Part shown: positions 19,120-27,591 of the stretch, one piece after another
How positions within the stretch are numbered: the stretch's first letter is position 1
Layout of the letters: every line of letters starts with the position of its first letter
Assembly (NCBI GenBank): GCA_918797485.1
Contig: CAKKNE010000001.1
Span: 2,356,001 to 2,420,000, forward strand
DNA: 64,000 nucleotides
Reading direction: 5' to 3'
DNA from: Pelagomonas calceolata
Lineage: Eukaryota > Sar > Pelagophyceae > Pelagomonadales > Pelagomonadaceae
Made by a program: the position numbers and the translations under genes
The notes under the pieces: generated by a model
The model's input: the letters and a program-made list of their open reading frames with translations, nothing else
Databases searched by the model: none
Told to the model about the DNA's origin: nothing

Positions 19120-19881
19120 TCACATTACGCAGCAGTCGTCCCCTTGCGCTTTTTTCCGGTTCTTCTGGTCGGGCGAGCCGATCGCCGTTATGGACGAGCA
19201 GCCGACCGGGTCCCTATCTTCCACATCATCCCCCAGCACGTCCACGAGCGCCCGCAATCGCCCCGCGCACCTTCGTAGAATCCTCCGTTCCGCGTCCGTC
19301 ACGTCCGTGAGATCTTCGTCCCTCAGAAACGCGAGGTCGAAGACCCGCTTCGCGCCTAACCTCCTCAATCTAGGTGCGTAGTCGTCTGGTAGACCCAATT
19401 CCCGCAGGAAACCTTCCAGGGAGGTCGGCGGCGTCAATCCGCCACTCTTCGATCTTTTCAACCGTTCCACTTCATGTTTCAATAACCCAACTTCGGCCAT
19501 GGACTGCGCTAAAGCTTCTAAATTACGTGTCCGCTGCTGCTCCGCGAACCTCGCCCGCTCCTCGGCGTCGGCCGCTCGGTCGTGTGCGGCCGACAATTCA
19601 TCTCGCAACGACGCATTATCATCGTCCAGCACGGCGCATCTTTGACGAGACGCTTCCAAGTCCGCGGCGCAGTCGTCCAATGCCCTTGCTGTGGACTCGT
19701 ATTTGGACTCATTTTTTTTGTCCTCGGCGGCCTTGGCCTCGAGGCGCTTCAAGATCTTGGCCTGCCAGGCCTCCTCCTCTTCCAAGCGGGCTCGTAATCT
19801 CGCTACCTCATCTTCCGCTAATGTAAGCTTCTTGCCCGGGCTCCTTGGGGACCTGATCGGCGTGGCCGGGAGGTCGTCCAT
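19120..19881 (-). CDS. Coiled-coil protein with SAM-like domain and CaaX box
   Basis: Single exon, 253 residues. Residues about 18-150 are a heptad-rich coiled coil. Residues about 160-220 (SLEGFLRELGLPDDYAPRLR...) fit a SAM-like helical bundle (LxxLGLxxYxxxL...DLxxLxxEDLxxV). The protein ends CCVM, a CaaX box predicting farnesylation and membrane attachment. An adaptor role in signalling is plausible but unproven. The start is divergent from the F-box-like gene. Confidence 0.75.
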   Translation of the reverse strand: MDDLPATPIRSPRSPGKKLTLAEDEVARLRARLEEEEAWQAKILKRLEAKAAEDKKNESKYESTARALDDCAADLEASRQRCAVLDDDNASLRDELSAAHDRAADAEERARFAEQQRTRNLEALAQSMAEVGLLKHEVERLKRSKSGGLTPPTSLEGFLRELGLPDDYAPRLRRLGAKRVFDLAFLRDEDLTDVTDAERRILRRCAGRLRALVDVLGDDVEDRDPVGCSSITAIGSPDQKNRKKAQGDDCCVM

Positions 19882-19997
19882 TTGATTGATCGATGGGCAG
19901 CGCGACGGTGCGCGTCCGAACGCGTGCGAGTGGGTGCGTGCGCAGGGGCAGCGACGGCGTGCGCTTTTGATTTAGAAAAACGCCGCCTCGGGTGCTT

Positions 19998-20021
19998 GCT
20001 AGTGTCTTACATGACGCTAGC
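19998..20021 (+). promoter_or_regulatory. GCTAG/TGTCTTAC inverted-repeat element
   Basis: GCTAGTGTCTTAC then atga then CGCTAGC, 24 bp. It lies 107 bp upstream of the plus-strand ATG at 20129 and 117 bp from the minus-strand start at 19881. Confidence 0.6.
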
Positions 20022-20128
20022 TGCGGCTGGCGCGCGCCGACAACGAGAGACCGCATTATCGCGATTCGTGTGTACTGCCGTGGTCTAGGGCGGGAGCAAC
20101 TCGTTTGAACCGAGCAACTCTGCTGCAA

Positions 20129-20938
20129 ATGCATCGCCTGCCGCCCGACGTGCTAAACGTAGTCACCCAATTGCTCGGCGTGAAGGAGTTGGGTCGCTGC
20201 TCGCGAGCGTCGCGCATTTTGGCGACGGCTGCTGTGTTCGGTTTCGAGGCGCGCGCGCAGGAACGAGGGCCTGGTCTGGTTCTGCACGCGAGGCATGCGC
20301 AGCGGCAATGGGGTGGGGAGCCGGACTGGCGAAAGCTGTGCCGCAAAGCCATGTCTTTAAATCGTCGTCGGCTGCGTCCGCCCGCGCCGCGGCGGCTCAA
20401 GTCAGTCGATCCGACAAAGGCCATCAGGCAAGCCAACCAAAGGTACATGTTTACTCTCGAAGCTTTCGACGGCCACCCCAGAGCTCGGGGCACGACCTGT
20501 CTGTTGGCGAACCGCTGTGTACTCGCCATCTTCGTCCAGTCGCCGCTCGGAGAGCAAGTAAGCGTCGACTGTGGTTTCCCTGATTCACTCCAGCGAGACC
20601 GAATTGCTTTCATGCGCGTGCTGATCAGCCGCGGGGCAGACAGGCTGGCGAAGACGGCCGTACTCTACAGCGGGGCAGCCACGGGAGAGGAGACGAGCGC
20701 CGGGGCGAGATGGTTCGAGTGCTACAAGCCGCCGTGGATCGATCTCGACGACGGCGCCGACGAATCGGACGTCGAAGATGTCGTTGGGAACGGCGTGGAG
20801 GCTTTGGTGTGGCGAAGTATGCTCGGGCCCGGGTGCGGCGTATATTTCAAGAAGCGCATGAACCAGGACGGCGGCGATACCTTCATGCCCCTCAACGAGG
20901 TCCTCTTCCGCCTCGAGCACCTCCTCGTCTTCGACTAA
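20129..20938 (+). CDS. F-box-like protein of unknown target
   Basis: Single exon, 269 residues from the first ATG (the frame is open a little further upstream but without ATG). The N-terminus MHRLPPDVLNVVTQLLGVKELGRCSRASR fits the F-box pattern (LPxxVLxxVxxxLxxxxLxxCxxxSR), which would link it to SCF ubiquitin ligases through SKP1. The remaining 220 residues have no repeats or domain I recognise, and end acidic then aromatic (LEHLLVFD). Confidence 0.65.
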   Translation: MHRLPPDVLNVVTQLLGVKELGRCSRASRILATAAVFGFEARAQERGPGLVLHARHAQRQWGGEPDWRKLCRKAMSLNRRRLRPPAPRRLKSVDPTKAIRQANQRYMFTLEAFDGHPRARGTTCLLANRCVLAIFVQSPLGEQVSVDCGFPDSLQRDRIAFMRVLISRGADRLAKTAVLYSGAATGEETSAGARWFECYKPPWIDLDDGADESDVEDVVGNGVEALVWRSMLGPGCGVYFKKRMNQDGGDTFMPLNEVLFRLEHLLVFD

Positions 20939-20955
20939 GATCACACTACTAATTA

Positions 20956-23883
20956 TTAGGCCTTCTTCTTGAACGCCCCGAGCCCCCGCGCCCCTTTCAA
21001 GATCGCGGACAGCTTCGGCGGCTTCTTCATGTCCTCCTCGACGGACGGCCGCCGCGCTTCCGCGGCCTTTTCTTCTTTTTGCTTTCTATCCAATTCCGCA
21101 GCTAATTTAGCCCGTCGTCGCTTCTCAGCACCAGAAGGATATTCATAAGCCACCCTCTCAAAGAGTTGGATGCACGCCTCGTACGGCTCCATGTCCACGT
21201 TCTCGCTCTCCGAGAACCGGTCGCCGACGCGCATCAACGCTTCAATCCAGTGCACCCAGTCCAATTTGCGGTGCGGCGCGTGTTCATCATGGAGCTCGTC
21301 ATCTGGTGTACGAGTAGCCCGCAAGAAACAAAGGTTGACATCCCTTTCGGTAAACCCGACGGTAGGGTCCACGAAATGCAGCGACTCGCACATGTCCTGC
21401 CACTCGCCGAAGGAACACATCTTGTGCTTCGACAAGGCATCTTCCCGCCCGCTATGCGTCTTGAAGGCTCTTTTCAAATTGTCCATGTCATGCTTGATGG
21501 CGTCCTCGACGTCTTCGCGCCACACTCTGGAATGGAAGTCTTCTTGCTCCTCCCTTGTCGGTACTAATGGAGCTACCCTCTCAACTAACTTTTGAGCCGC
21601 TTCTAACGGCGTAGCTACCTCCTTCGTCCTAAACCATTTAATGAGAGCGAGCTTCATGCACGCATCGAGGAACTGGAACCGACACAGACTTTTCTTCGGA
21701 TTCAGGTGCGGGTTCTTCGGGCCCGTCGTGCAGCAGCCGAAGAAGACCATGTCCGCGTCCGCCTTGCGTTTCACCTCGAGGTCTGCCGATACGGTGAAGT
21801 CCGTGAAGTCGTTCCACCCCAGCGTGAAGATCGCCTTGTTGTTCGAACAAAATAACTTGTAGACCGACAGAAATTCCCCGTAGTTCGCCTTCATGAGTGC
21901 TTTCGTCGAGCCATCGTCGTTGACCAGCTTGTCGCAGTGCGCCAGTTCCCAGTCCTTCTCGAAGGGGTGCTCGTAGGCGCCTTCATACGCCGGGGCAAAC
22001 AACGACTTCTGCCAGGTCCAGGCTTCCTTCGGTTTTTGTTTTACTACGACCGCTTGTTTCTCGGGAATAGGCACGAACTGGACGTCGTCCCAGTCGCCGG
22101 GCGGGACGGTATGCACATTCGTAATCAAACCTTCGTCCTCGTCCTTGTTATCGAAGGCTCCGGCCCACAATGCGGCTTCTAGATTTTTCTTATGTAGTAC
22201 TTCTCGCCCAGCATCGGAGGCGGCCTCGGTAACAGTAGAAGAACCAGCGGACAGCTCGAAGGTGTACTGCCGATCGCCCGGCGGCACGAGCAGCCAGACC
22301 TGATGTGATTTTTTTATTTTTTCACAGACGTGCGGTTTCCAGTCGTCAAAAGCACATCTACATGCTACTTTCACATCGGACCTCTGCACAAGTTTCCTCG
22401 ACGCAGGCTGCACGTCGGAATCGGACCTACCGGGCGTCCACGCAAATCTAATCTCGTGCCACCTCTCACAGATCCAGCAATGTTTACTACGTTGCCACTC
22501 TAGGGATTGCGGGACGTCTTTGGTCCCTATGATACGCGTATAGAGGTACTGGTCGTCGTCTACCTCGTCGTCGTTGTTGACCAAGAAAGGTGATGGAGCC
22601 GTCTCGACGGTGATGGCGTCTCCTAAGCTATTGGACTCCTTGCTGTCTCTATCATCGGCCATGTTCAAATGGTCGCGACCCCGCTCCAGCAGCTTGCCCT
22701 GCCTTCCAGCAGCTTGGAGTTGCTCCGCGAGGTTGTTCTCGCCGGCGAACATGGCCTCCCTTCGTCTTTTGGCGTTGACGTATGACAAGCGCTCGTCGAG
22801 GACGTCTTTGACTTTATTGCCGCCCAAGTGCAGACCGGCCAAGGTTCTCGATGCTCTAGCACCACTCTCTAGTCTTCGCAGATCAACCTTGGACATGCCG
22901 TTGAAACTTAGGTTCACGTGCCAGAGCTTTGGAGCTTCGCCCAATGATTGAGACAGTAATGCAATGCAGTCATCCTCCAGGGGAGGGTCATTACCGCGCA
23001 CGCAGTTCCAGGACAGGTCGCAGCGCTGGATTCTTGATTGGAGTAACCCTCGCGCGACGGCCGCCGCGCCCGCGCCGTGTAATCCCGTCCACGCCAGATC
23101 TAGCAAACGCAGCATGGGGAAGGCGCCATATGGCCCGAGGAGACCGCCCAACGTCTCCGCGGCGACGCCTAGGTCGTTCTTGGCCAAATGCAATTCCACG
23201 AGATTCCGCATCGCCCTTCGTCCCTCGACGCGATGGGCCCACTCGGACGTTATGGTCAGTGCCGGTGCGGAGGCTAACCCACAGTGCGACAAGGATAATT
23301 TCTCGAGCGAGTCGCAGCCCTTGCAGTCTAGCAATGCTGCTACTGCTTTCGCGGCTTTTGGCCGTCGACACTGGTTATCAGACATATCAAGTTCTTCTAA
23401 CCGAGTGCAGTGCGCCACGAGAGCGTCACAAACCGCTTTGACACCTTTCGCCTTCAACCGGCAGTTCTTGACGATCACATGAATGGGATCACTACACGCC
23501 ATCGAGTCCATCACCGCACAAGCGTGGTCGTCCCCAATCCTCTGGTCTTTCAGGTCGAGCTCCGGTCGCTTCGCCTTGTGTAGGGACTGAATCAACTGCA
23601 TCATCTTCGGCTCCGGCACCAAATGATATTGATCACATTTCTTGAGGTAGTTCTCTGGAGGGCCGCGCCGCCACCCCTGCACCGACGGGCACCGTTCCGA
23701 CCCAATCACGAAGATCTTCCTTTCTAGGCGTGCGACCGACGCGCCCGGTGCTTGCAATTGTCTCTGGACCTCTGGAGGTGGGGCTTCTCCCCTTGCCGCT
23801 CGTCGCTCCGCGCGCGTGATGCTACCGGCTCTACTGAGTAGAGAGCGCCCTTTGTCCTCGGGGTCGACGTCCTCCCTATCCAT
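20956..23883 (-). CDS. Large leucine-rich-repeat protein
   Basis: Single exon, 975 residues from MDREDVDPEDK at 23883; the frame continues upstream but only into repeat-derived DNA. Residues about 110-370 contain ribonuclease-inhibitor-type LRRs (LEELDMSDNQ, LVELHLAKNDLG, LRLLDLAWTGLHGAGAAA, LWHVNLSFNGMS). The central part has Trp/Cys-rich stretches (SKHCWICERWHEIRFAWTPG). The C-terminal third is helical with EF-hand-like spacing but poor calcium ligands, and ends in a Lys-rich tail. Similar LRR proteins in other protists are often cytoskeletal or flagellar; that is only a guess here. Confidence 0.8.
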   Translation of the reverse strand: MDREDVDPEDKGRSLLSRAGSITRAERRAARGEAPPPEVQRQLQAPGASVARLERKIFVIGSERCPSVQGWRRGPPENYLKKCDQYHLVPEPKMMQLIQSLHKAKRPELDLKDQRIGDDHACAVMDSMACSDPIHVIVKNCRLKAKGVKAVCDALVAHCTRLEELDMSDNQCRRPKAAKAVAALLDCKGCDSLEKLSLSHCGLASAPALTITSEWAHRVEGRRAMRNLVELHLAKNDLGVAAETLGGLLGPYGAFPMLRLLDLAWTGLHGAGAAAVARGLLQSRIQRCDLSWNCVRGNDPPLEDDCIALLSQSLGEAPKLWHVNLSFNGMSKVDLRRLESGARASRTLAGLHLGGNKVKDVLDERLSYVNAKRRREAMFAGENNLAEQLQAAGRQGKLLERGRDHLNMADDRDSKESNSLGDAITVETAPSPFLVNNDDEVDDDQYLYTRIIGTKDVPQSLEWQRSKHCWICERWHEIRFAWTPGRSDSDVQPASRKLVQRSDVKVACRCAFDDWKPHVCEKIKKSHQVWLLVPPGDRQYTFELSAGSSTVTEAASDAGREVLHKKNLEAALWAGAFDNKDEDEGLITNVHTVPPGDWDDVQFVPIPEKQAVVVKQKPKEAWTWQKSLFAPAYEGAYEHPFEKDWELAHCDKLVNDDGSTKALMKANYGEFLSVYKLFCSNNKAIFTLGWNDFTDFTVSADLEVKRKADADMVFFGCCTTGPKNPHLNPKKSLCRFQFLDACMKLALIKWFRTKEVATPLEAAQKLVERVAPLVPTREEQEDFHSRVWREDVEDAIKHDMDNLKRAFKTHSGREDALSKHKMCSFGEWQDMCESLHFVDPTVGFTERDVNLCFLRATRTPDDELHDEHAPHRKLDWVHWIEALMRVGDRFSESENVDMEPYEACIQLFERVAYEYPSGAEKRRRAKLAAELDRKQKEEKAAEARRPSVEEDMKKPPKLSAILKGARGLGAFKKKA

Positions 23884-24033
23884 GATCGACGCGGAGTTCT
23901 CCTGCGTTGTATAAATGTGATCTACGGCGTCCGCTCGATGGCGTCGACGGTGTGCGGCGCCTGCTACGTGGCCGACGCGCTTCTGTTGATACTCTCCCAT
24001 CGCCGATCGTCCGCATCTACGTGGCCGATGCGC
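23884..24033. repeat. Duplicated segment with introner-like cores
   Basis: Two near copies of ctacgtggccgacgcgctt...actctcccatcg start at about 23964 and 24018. CTCGATGGCGTCGACGG lies at about 23935 and CATCGATGGCGTC at about 24043, the latter inside the 3' end of the next gene. This is upstream of the LRR gene. Confidence 0.5.
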
Positions 24034-24747
24034 TTACTCTCCCATCGATGGCGTCTGATCAGGACGCGGGTAAAAAACGGCGAAGGGCCACTGCTGGGGC
24101 GGCAGCTCCGCATCCTCGGGCACCGTCGCCGTCGACGGCCGCGAGCCCCGCGAGCCCTGGCGCGAGCGCGGCGTCCTACTCCGCTTCGACGGCGTCCGTC
24201 GCTTGCCCGCACCGCTGTGCGGCGCGGCCACGACGGTCACGCGCCGCCCTGACCCCGGCGTGCCGCGCGACGGCCGCCGTTGGTGTCGCGAGGGAGGGTC
24301 GTCGTAGACCGAGTAGCGCGGCCGGCCGTGCAGCTGCTTCGTTTTCTGCTCAAAGGCCTCGAAGCGCGCGCCACGCGCCGGGCGCTCGAGGACCTTTGGG
24401 GCTTGTTGTCGAGGCTCCGGCGCGTACCGTAGCAACTGCCGCGTCGCTAATAAGGCGTCCTCGTCGTGCTTGAGCTCTGAGTTCCGAGGGGTTGGGTCCG
24501 CCTCGGTGAGTCGTCGGAGCGCCTCCAGCCGTCGCAACCCAGCTAAGGCCGCGGCGGATTGGGAGGAAGCTAAGACAGGCGAGCCCGAGGCGCCGACCTT
24601 TCTTCTATATCGCCGCGCGGCGCGCGCAGCGTCCCTCTCTATACTTTGATAGACATTCTGCCGCGCCTGCTTTCTTATGACCGAGGGGCTGCTGCCATTG
24701 TAGGCGCGCCGCGCGCGCGCATCGTGCTCCCCCGCCCGGGCGGGCAT
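24034..24747 (-). CDS. Basic low-complexity protein of unknown function
   Basis: Single exon, about 237 residues from the first ATG at 24747. It is rich in Arg, Ala, Ser and Pro, with a helical ARRAYNGSSPSVIRKQARQNVYQS segment near the N-terminus and Ser/Arg-rich tracts later. No domain recognised. Its last codons are formed by an introner-like motif (the CCATCGATGG core), so the annotated C-terminus may have been created by repeat insertion. Confidence 0.55.
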   Translation of the reverse strand: MPARAGEHDARARRAYNGSSPSVIRKQARQNVYQSIERDAARAARRYRRKVGASGSPVLASSQSAAALAGLRRLEALRRLTEADPTPRNSELKHDEDALLATRQLLRYAPEPRQQAPKVLERPARGARFEAFEQKTKQLHGRPRYSVYDDPPSRHQRRPSRGTPGSGRRVTVVAAPHSGAGKRRTPSKRSRTPRSRQGSRGSRPSTATVPEDAELPPQQWPFAVFYPRPDQTPSMGE

Positions 24748-25279
24748 GGTTGGCTGCCCTTTCGACAGGCTCTCCTGCGGCGCTGATCTGCGCTGCGCTC
24801 CCCGTCGCTGTGGGCCTGTGTCTTCTCGCCGCCGCACCTATCGATGGTCAGAGCGGTGGGAGCGAGCGGGCGCTGCTGGAGAGTTTCGAGTTTTCGAAAA
24901 CCCGAGAGGCCACGCGATTGGCGCGCCGCGTTTGACCATCGCTCCGCGCGTGGAGCCGCAAGAGATCACTTGGCAGCTCATCGAGGCGTCGATTGCTGTC
25001 AGCATCGGCTCTGCTTGCTCCGTACGAACCAGCGTCCGCCACGGACCTTTGTCGCTGCCAAACCACATGGGTCAGCCTATCTTCGCCGCCGCCGCGACGC
25101 GCGCGCCCACGGCTCTGGCAGCCAACACGCCGGACGCCACGCACCTTCCGTCCGACCGCTGACGATTCTAAACGCGCGCAGGCCCCGACTCGACCGAAGG
25201 CGCGGGATCCGCCGGGAAATTGGCTTTTCCTTGAGGGTGATGAACCAGCGTCCCGCAGCAATAAGCGCCCCGTTTTAAA
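24748..25279. other. Divergent spacer without recognised motifs
   Basis: 532 bp between two divergent genes. It contains GATGGTCA (about 24844) and its inverted copy TGACCATC (about 24935), and a short direct repeat of gatgaaccagcg / gatgacccagcg around the downstream start. Several open frames exist on both strands but none looks like a protein family. Confidence 0.4.
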
Positions 25280-26347
25280 ATGATGACCCAGCGAACCTTC
25301 GTGGCTGGATTGTTGATGCGCGGGGCCAGAGCCACTCGCGTGATAAGGACCCCGCGCGAACTACTGACCGTCGGGATTTCGAAGACGCGTACACACGCAC
25401 AGGTTTTCAAGATGAGGTCTCCCCGCCGCCGCGGCTCCATCTCGAGCCCGGCCGAGCGCGTGCCCATCGTCACGCCCCAGGCCGTCGAGGCCGTGGCGAC
25501 CGCGGCGCAGCCGGCTTTGATGTCCGTCGGCTCGCCGCCGCGGTCCCTGCTCCAGAAGACGCCGGAGCGAAGGCGGCCGTCCGTGTCCTTCGACGCGACG
25601 ATGTCGCCGGAGCCCGCGCGCCGGAGCTCCGTCTCCTTCGACGCGACGTCGCCGACTCGGACGCGGAGCGGCTCGTTTGCCATGCGCACGCCCGTGCGGA
25701 CGCCCGAGCGGCCGAGCCCGACGAGGCCCTGCTACCACCAGGCCGAGTCCTTACTGCTGGGTTCGCTGCGCAAGTCGCTGACCATATCTGAGTCTTCGTA
25801 CCCGCCCAAACGGCGGCGGAACTCGAGTTGCTGCAGCCCCTGGTCCGACGACGACTCCTTTATTGGTGTGACGAGGCCGTCGCCACGTAGATGTTCGGGG
25901 TCGCGCTCGGCGCTGGCGGCCTATTTGGCCTTTGATTCGCCAGAGCCGCCGAAACGCTCTCCATTTAGGGAGCCCCCTTATTTGGATTTGACGGGCCCGG
26001 CGCCGCCGCCGCCGGTATTAGGCACGCCCGTGCGGCCGCGTCCCACGTTGGATGCCTACCGGACGCCGCCGACGCGGCCCCGGCCCGTCGAGGCACCAAT
26101 AGCGCCGCCGGTTTTCGAGCCTCCGTCCGACGACGGAGAATCGAGCGACGACGCGCCGCCGCCGCCTTTGGTTACGGAGCCGATGATGCGCTCGCCGCCG
26201 CGGCCGACGCGGCCGCTCGGGCCCGGCATGGAGCCAGACGCGAGGGAGGCGCTCGTGGCGTTCACCGCGGCAGCGCCGACGACACCGCGCGTCGTGCGGC
26301 CGACGGCGCGGCGGGCCGTGGCCGTGGACCTCTTCGCGAGCGCTTGA
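25280..26347 (+). CDS. Ser/Pro-rich protein of unknown function
   Basis: Single exon, up to 355 residues. The tandem ATG at 25280 is the first; MRSPRRRGS at 25412 is a plausible internal start, since everything before it is atypical. The body is disordered, with repeated SVSFDAT phrases, RTPxRTP and many SP/TP sites resembling targets of proline-directed kinases, and a short hydrophobic end (AVAVDLFASA). No enzyme domain is visible. Confidence 0.6.
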   Translation: MMTQRTFVAGLLMRGARATRVIRTPRELLTVGISKTRTHAQVFKMRSPRRRGSISSPAERVPIVTPQAVEAVATAAQPALMSVGSPPRSLLQKTPERRRPSVSFDATMSPEPARRSSVSFDATSPTRTRSGSFAMRTPVRTPERPSPTRPCYHQAESLLLGSLRKSLTISESSYPPKRRRNSSCCSPWSDDDSFIGVTRPSPRRCSGSRSALAAYLAFDSPEPPKRSPFREPPYLDLTGPAPPPPVLGTPVRPRPTLDAYRTPPTRPRPVEAPIAPPVFEPPSDDGESSDDAPPPPLVTEPMMRSPPRPTRPLGPGMEPDAREALVAFTAAAPTTPRVVRPTARRAVAVDLFASA

Positions 26348-26728
26348 ACGCGCCGTTTATCTTATGCAAGTAAATTACACATGGATCTTCTTGTGTTATG
26401 GCCTCGGTCACGCCGGCGCCCGCTGTTTGCGTGGATGCCTCCGCGGACAGTTTGCGCACTTCGCGCGCCACTTTTCGACTTGCTAGTGTCTTTACAGGCC
26501 GCTAGCGCTCAGACACTCGACGCTCGCGCTTTTTTACGCTGCGTATAGGGTAACAGGGTCTCTCGCGCATTTATTCTGACAGCGCTGCGGCATCCAGCCA
26601 GCGCTAGACGCCGCCGGCTATCAGCCAGGGCCTGCTATCTCCTCTAAGCTGCTGCTGTCCAGCCCGCGCGCGCGACGCGTGCGCCAACCCAGGACAGACA
26701 CAAAGAGCCCCACCGGCTGGACGCAGCG
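26348..26728 (+). promoter_or_regulatory. TFIIF beta promoter with GCTAG/TGTCTTAC element
   Basis: 381 bp upstream of the TFIIF gene. The element GCTAGTGTC-TTTACAGG-CCGCTAGC is at 26482..26506 (one extra T relative to the consensus), 222 bp before the ATG. Nothing else is recognised. Confidence 0.55.
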
Positions 26729-27466
26729 ATGGCCGAGGAGCCCCCCTTCAACAGCCAGCCGGGCCGCCTCTGGCTCCTCAAGGTCCCGAAAGCGCTCGAG
26801 GAGCAGTGGGCCAATGCACAACCGGGCGACGACCTTGGAGTAATAGAGGACGACGGCCAGCTAAGGTTGAGACCAAACGCGGGGCCCACGAAAGCTTTCG
26901 AGTTGCAGCGCACCCAGGGCGCCGACGTGCGCGCCTTCCAGGAGGTGGCTCCGCCGCCGAAGAAGCAGAAAACTACTGAGGACGAGGACGAGGACCCGGT
27001 CACGGGGCGCCTTCTAGGGAGGCCGCAGGGCACGCTCGTGCCGCGGCCCGCGGCCGGCACGTCGTATAGACGGGTGTGTCGCGCCCGGATGGTGCAATCT
27101 TTGAAGCCGGAGCGAGCGACGCAGATGGTCGACGCATCCGAGGTGCCTCGAGCCGATAGGGCACCGGTCGTGGCCTTCGGCGGCCGCGGCAAGGGCGAGA
27201 CGGAGCAGCAGGCGAACAAGAAGCGCAAGCAGCTGCCGCGCGCGACGCTGCGGTCGCGGCTCTTCGGCATTTTTGGGGCGTCGGCCGATCCTCTGGCGCT
27301 TAAGGAGATCAACGAGCGGTTGGGCGACGACGCGCAGCCGGACCCGTTCCTGAAGGACGTGCTCTCGGAGCTCGCGACGCACGTGCGCGTGAGCGGCCGC
27401 GTCTGCTACGACCTCAAGGAGGAGTTCAAGGACGCGACGCGGCCGCCGCCGCCGCCGCCCGAGTAG
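26729..27466 (+). CDS. GTF2F2: Transcription initiation factor TFIIF subunit beta (RAP30)
   Basis: Single exon, 245 residues. The N-terminus GRLWLLKVPKALEEQWANA is the RAP30 dimerisation-domain signature. The C-terminal winged helix (LFGIFGASADPLALKEINERL...FLKDVLSELATHVRVSGRVCYDLKEEFK) matches the RAP30 DNA-binding domain in order and spacing. The linker is acidic. It acts in the nucleus, with TFIIF alpha, in recruiting RNA polymerase II to promoters. It is convergent with the AlkB-like gene, 125 bp apart. Confidence 0.92.
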   Translation: MAEEPPFNSQPGRLWLLKVPKALEEQWANAQPGDDLGVIEDDGQLRLRPNAGPTKAFELQRTQGADVRAFQEVAPPPKKQKTTEDEDEDPVTGRLLGRPQGTLVPRPAAGTSYRRVCRARMVQSLKPERATQMVDASEVPRADRAPVVAFGGRGKGETEQQANKKRKQLPRATLRSRLFGIFGASADPLALKEINERLGDDAQPDPFLKDVLSELATHVRVSGRVCYDLKEEFKDATRPPPPPPE

Positions 27467-27591
27467 TTATTTGGTGATTTTTAGAGGGGTGTTCGGACGC
27501 CGCGCGTGAGTCGTTGCGCGGCGTCGTCATGGGTGCCCCCGAAGTAGGGCGGGACGGGCGCGGAGGGGTCCTCGCGCGCCGGCGCCTAGCG

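Noticed and set aside
24748-25279. Hidden gene in the divergent spacer
   Set aside because: Several frames of 80-140 codons exist on both strands, but none has a plausible composition, motif or splice logic.
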